From: Tremella fuciformis
Lineage: Eukaryota; Basidiomycota; Tremellomycetes; Tremellales; Tremellaceae
DNA: 64,000 nucleotides
Direction of reading: 5' to 3'
NCBI GenBank assembly: GCA_032768795.1
Contig: CP136495.1
Span: 1,118,501 to 1,182,500 of the forward strand
Shown: positions 60,307 to 64,000 of the stretch, piece by piece
Layout: each line of letters starts with the position of its first letter
Numbering within the stretch: the first letter of the stretch is position 1
Made by a program: the position numbers and the translations under genes
The notes under the pieces: model-generated
The model's database searches: none
Seen by the model: only the letters and a program-made list of their open reading frames with translations
What the model was told of the DNA's origin: nothing

Positions 60307-63300
60307 CTAGTGCGCCTGTACAGGCCACAGTCCCGCCGGCCCAGCATGCTCCGCCTGGACATGTACGACGTGGCCGTGTCCCTCCGTTGGGGAGATCGGC
60401 GACCCAGGTGCTGACGGGAAGAATTTGGCATTGTGCGTCGGGCGAGGCGAGTTGAGCGCAGCGTTCAGACTATCGGTCAGCCGAAGCATTCTTGTTCTTC
60501 GACATGCCGAGAGACTCACCTCCACTCTGCGCGTATTCGCGCATACACCGCTCTGAAGGCACTGAGCGCCCCTTTTTCTTGCACCATCGTCATGCTCGTC
60601 CGAGCGCCAGCATGTGGACTCTGCGGCACCGCTGCTCCGTTGATCGAGCCGCCCCGCCTCCACGTGCGCTCGCGGGGCGATTCGGGGGTCCCGTCGTCTC
60701 TGTACGACAGGGCGTGTGGGAGGAATTCTATCCTGAATCGCACGGCTTTGGGAATGATGATGCCCGATACGTCTACTCGTCAATAAGCTGTAACTGTCTA
60801 AAAAGAGGCAAGGACTGACCCCGGATCTCGTCAACGCGACATTTAAGTATCCCCCAGCCGTCCGCATCTTCGATGACTACCGATGCGCCGAAGCTCTCGA
60901 GCAGCTTGACGCATTCGATGCGCGTTGACATACAGTCGGCTGCGCAGATGAGCGAATAGGTCTGTAGTCAGCCCATGCCCATCCATCTGAAAATTCTGAG
61001 GGACTTACTGCCGGCTTCCAGCTGAATAGATTAGAGAACCAGGACCCCTTCACCACCTCGTTGGGGTACCCGACGAGCAGCGGGGAAGGCGGCAAGGTGT
61101 TTGGCGTGTTGAGGTACGGCGAGTTGCCCGGCGATAAGAGCGAGTTCGTCAGTTTCGGCATTGCGTCCAGATCAAGCGGTGTAGCTGCATAATCAGCACC
61201 TTGATCTGGTCCGAATACCTCGCTCGGGAGTACCCACGCCTTGACTTTCTCTTCTCGCTCGTGCTGACCTTCCGAAGTTTGTCTGCCGCCTTCTTCGGCG
61301 AGAACCTTGCCGACTTGGCCGACGCGCCACCGTCCGTGCTGCCTCTCCTACTGACCGCAGGCGTGTTCGACGCCGTGTTCGTACGTGAGGTAGCATCACC
61401 AAAGTACGACCTGCGCCGGACGGGCTCCGGTCTCTCCACCCGCGCGGGCTGATCGGTGTACGTGCGCTGTGGGACTGGGCGCCGTTGCCCCGCTACCGGA
61501 TGATTGCCCACCGGTATGGCCGAGACCAGCGGCGTGCCGTGAGTCGGTATCACTGGAGACAGGCTGACTGGCGATCCAGTGTTCTTGGGTGACGGCGAAG
61601 GCGATGGCGTGTCTATCACGATAGACGATCGCGGCGAAGCCGAGCCAATGAGCGCGAGCTGGTTCGCAATGTCCTGAAAGAACTTTTGCAGCGCGGCGTC
61701 CTGCACTTGCGGAACGGCAATGGTATCGATCCCGACAGGTAGACCGGCGAGTGAGAGCTGGGCCTGAGCATGGGCTGCCGCCGACGCAGGTGCCGGCGAT
61801 GGAGAAGGCGGGGCGACGTGCATGCCCAGACCCAGTCCGTGTCCCGCCGGTGCAGCGCCATGCGGTTGAGGGGTCGGACGCTGTACTGTAATCTTGGGAT
61901 GCTTGCCGTCCCCTGGAGTGACCGTTGAGGGTGTTGGCGCCACTCGCTGTTGTGGCGAGCGAGGCGCACGGGGCCCGTGAACTGTCCCGGCGATCGAGCT
62001 TGGCCCAGAAGCCGTGCCAGGTCGCGGCGTCTCCGGCACGGCCGGAGCGGGACGAGTGGGTCGGTGCGCTTTCAGTGACTTGGACCGCTCGCTCTCACCC
62101 GTTCTCCGCGTCCGTGACGGGCCTCGATGGTGCTTGTGGAGCTGCGCCTGTATCGCCAGAGCCTCGTCACGATCGGTCTTGTGCATCGTGACTGTCACGC
62201 CGGCCCGCGGGTCGGGCGAGGAGGAGCTCATGGCGTGCTGAGCGAATTGGGCTTGCAGCAGCTGCACGGCCTGCTCGAACTCGGGAGTGTACATGGCCGA
62301 TGACCTGTCCTTGTCTCTCTGCCGGGGTGCGTCGGCATGTGTGAGCTCGAACGAGCGCAGATCCACCTGGCGCATCTCGCCGTTCGAGTAGTCCACGTAG
62401 TCTTCTGGGTTGTAGTTCTCCAGCCGCCGCTCTCTGTACTGCAGCAACAACCAATAGAAAGATTTCTCCCATGTTTTCCTGCACAGATCTCAGTCGAGAT
62501 TCACATGACCAGCTAAGACTCACCCTGGCGCCAGCAGGCTATGGACGAGCTTGGTGGTAGGAGTGTGCTTGAATAGCGCTTGCAAGTTCTGCACGATGTC
62601 CTTGTCGAGATCGTGTACCGACCTGACAGGCATGTCAATGGCGTCCAGGCAGGGCGCCTCGACCACCTGAAGCTGCCGTCCCGAGTCAGTAGCCTGTCTA
62701 CGACGGCAGAAAGGATGAGCGATGATCTCCCTCATCTGACGGTCAGCTGCCTCGATTCGACCGGTACTTTTAGCATGACACACGGTGATACGCTTCTCTG
62801 GGTCGGTGACCAGGATACGGGAGATGAGATCCTTGGCATCTGGGACCATGTCCTCAGGGAGGTTGTACTTGCCCGTCTTGACTTTGCCCAGCAATGTGCG
62901 GATATTTTCGTCGTCAAACGGGAGTCGACCTGTAAGCAAAGCATATAGGATGACACCGCAAGACCAAATGTCAGATGCGGCGCCATGATACTGCAAGCCC
63001 TGCCCAATCAGCGCAACAATAAGGATGCAGAGGGGACACTCACGGAGACAATCTCCGGACTTGCATAATGAGGACTGCCACAGCTTGTCTCGAGCATCTT
63101 GCCTTTGTACTCCAGTGCTGCCATACCAAAGTCGGCAATCTTGACATTGCGATCCCCGTCGAGGAGGATGTTTTCCGGCTTGAGATCCCGATGGCAGATG
63201 TTGAAGCGATGGCAGTAGTCTACCGCTGATATAACTTGCTGGAAGTATCGAGATGCTTCGTCCGGATGTAGTCGACCCTTTGACACAAGATAGTCAAACA

Positions 63301-63870
63301 GCTCTCCTCCCTCCACATACTCAAGGATTAGATACCTGGGAGTCAGTCGAGGGAGCATACGAAGTGTATAGCTCACAACTCTTTTGATGTCTCCCACACA
63401 TCGTAAAGCCCCATCACATTTGGATGCTCGAGCAGCTTCATGATCACAATCTCCCTCTCAATACCTAGTACTGGCTTGTCCGAATCTTGGCTGGACATCT
63501 CCTGCTGCTGCTTCGAGCCGACTTTATTCTTTTGTATGATCTTTACCGCCGCGTACACCCCTGTCCTGGAATGCTTGGCGATTTTCACTCTTCCTGTACT
63601 GTAAGCCCTTCCGCCCTCATTATGGACTGATTACGCACCACATGCTCCTTTCCCGATCGTTCTTCCTATACGCCATGGTCCAATCACTCTCGGATCTCCC
63701 GGTAGGTCTGCTGCTGCCTTGCCTCCAGTGGCCGCCGACTCCTTCTCAAATCTGGTCGGACCCCTACGACTGTACTTGACCTTGGGCGGAGAGGGTGGAG
63801 GCTCCAAGTCGACCTCTTTGTAGATGACAGAGACAGGGTGAGCTGCAGTCGTAGGTGTTCGTTGGGGCAT
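60307..63870 (-). CDS. Gin4/Hsl1/Cdr2-type Ser/Thr kinase with KA1-like C-terminus
   Basis: Minus-strand gene of at least nine exons; the first are 63870-63639, 63593-63377, 63335-63044 and 62999-62784. The kinase domain from about residue 60 is complete: [65 protein letters not shown] and [21 protein letters not shown] roughly 130-residue segment ([26 protein letters not shown]) typical of the Nim1-related family follows, then disordered Ser/Pro-rich sequence. The C-terminus (61160-60530) holds [39 protein letters not shown] and [19 protein letters not shown], which match a KA1 membrane-binding domain; the last exon adds a short tail. These kinases sense septins at the bud neck and act on Wee1. 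It is convergent with the P/Q-rich gene (134 bp). Confidence 0.88.
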
Positions 63871-64000
63871 CCTGTCGATGACGCTCGAGAGTTTAGGCCG
63901 ACCTCCAACCGCTGAATGAGGGATTTGTGTGGGAAAGTTTTGACAGTTCTTGGGGCTGTATTATAGGAACTTAATGGCAGGGAGGGCCTTTTAGCGAGCT
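63871..64000. promoter_or_regulatory. 5' flank of the Gin4/Hsl1-type kinase gene at the right edge
   Basis: 130 bp upstream of the kinase start codon. This should be leader and promoter; nothing else can be seen before the window ends. Confidence 0.4.

Overview
The window is nuclear DNA of a basidiomycete fungus, most likely a tremellomycete yeast. The case rests on genes broken by many 40-60 nt introns (5' mostly GTGAG, GTCAG or GTGCG; branch site usually CTGAC or CTGAT; 3' CAG or TAG), tightly packed genes on both strands, a human-type DPM1 without a membrane anchor, and a steryl-glucosidase of the kind known from Cryptococcus. No gene is organised as an operon. Exon structures were assembled by hand from splice signals, reading phase and family resemblance. 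For most genes every exon adds up to a whole number of codons.

Left part (1-24.7 kb): RGP1 (Rab6-GEF subunit, -), ESA1 (MYST acetyltransferase, +), a four-helix PalI/SUR7-like membrane protein (+), RPB11 (-), TPS2 (trehalose-6-phosphate phosphatase, +), an ankyrin protein (-), a RINT1/Tip20 tether subunit (+), a chromodomain protein with an incomplete PHD finger (+), DPM1 (-) and RNA14/CstF77 (-). Middle (25-46.3 kb): mitochondrial phosphate carrier (+), RBX1 (+), tafazzin (-), a disordered Ser/Pro-rich protein (-), a PQ-loop transporter (+), an IQGAP with 13 IQ motifs in one exon (-), SPB1 (+) and an ergosteryl-beta-glucosidase of the EGCrP2/Sgl1 type (-).

Accessory region (46.7-54.0 kb): two Helitron transposons lie head to tail with no base between them. 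A 683-bp non-coding copy (46729-47411) is followed by a 6549-bp copy (47412-53960) with an apparently intact Rep-helicase gene. Both start with TC, end with CTAG after a 3' hairpin, and share 9-bp subterminal inverted repeats. The pair occupies one A|T target just upstream of, or in the first intron of, a DUF2237 gene. The large copy also carries a spliced antisense gene of unknown function.

Right part (54-64 kb): the DUF2237 gene (+), a large disordered P/Q-rich protein with repeats matching the [LIVM]xx[QNTS]xTG sites of Ark1/Prk1-type endocytic kinases (+), and a Gin4/Hsl1-type protein kinase with a KA1-like C-terminus (-).

Most genes are housekeeping: transcription and chromatin (ESA1, RPB11, chromodomain protein), mRNA 3' processing (RNA14), ribosome assembly (SPB1), vesicle traffic (RGP1, RINT1), mitochondria (phosphate carrier, tafazzin), glycoconjugates and sterols (DPM1, Sgl1), and cytokinesis or morphogenesis (IQGAP, Gin4-type kinase). 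The least ordinary features are the Helitron tandem with its antisense gene, three apparent GC-AG introns, and the unassigned chromodomain and P/Q-repeat proteins.
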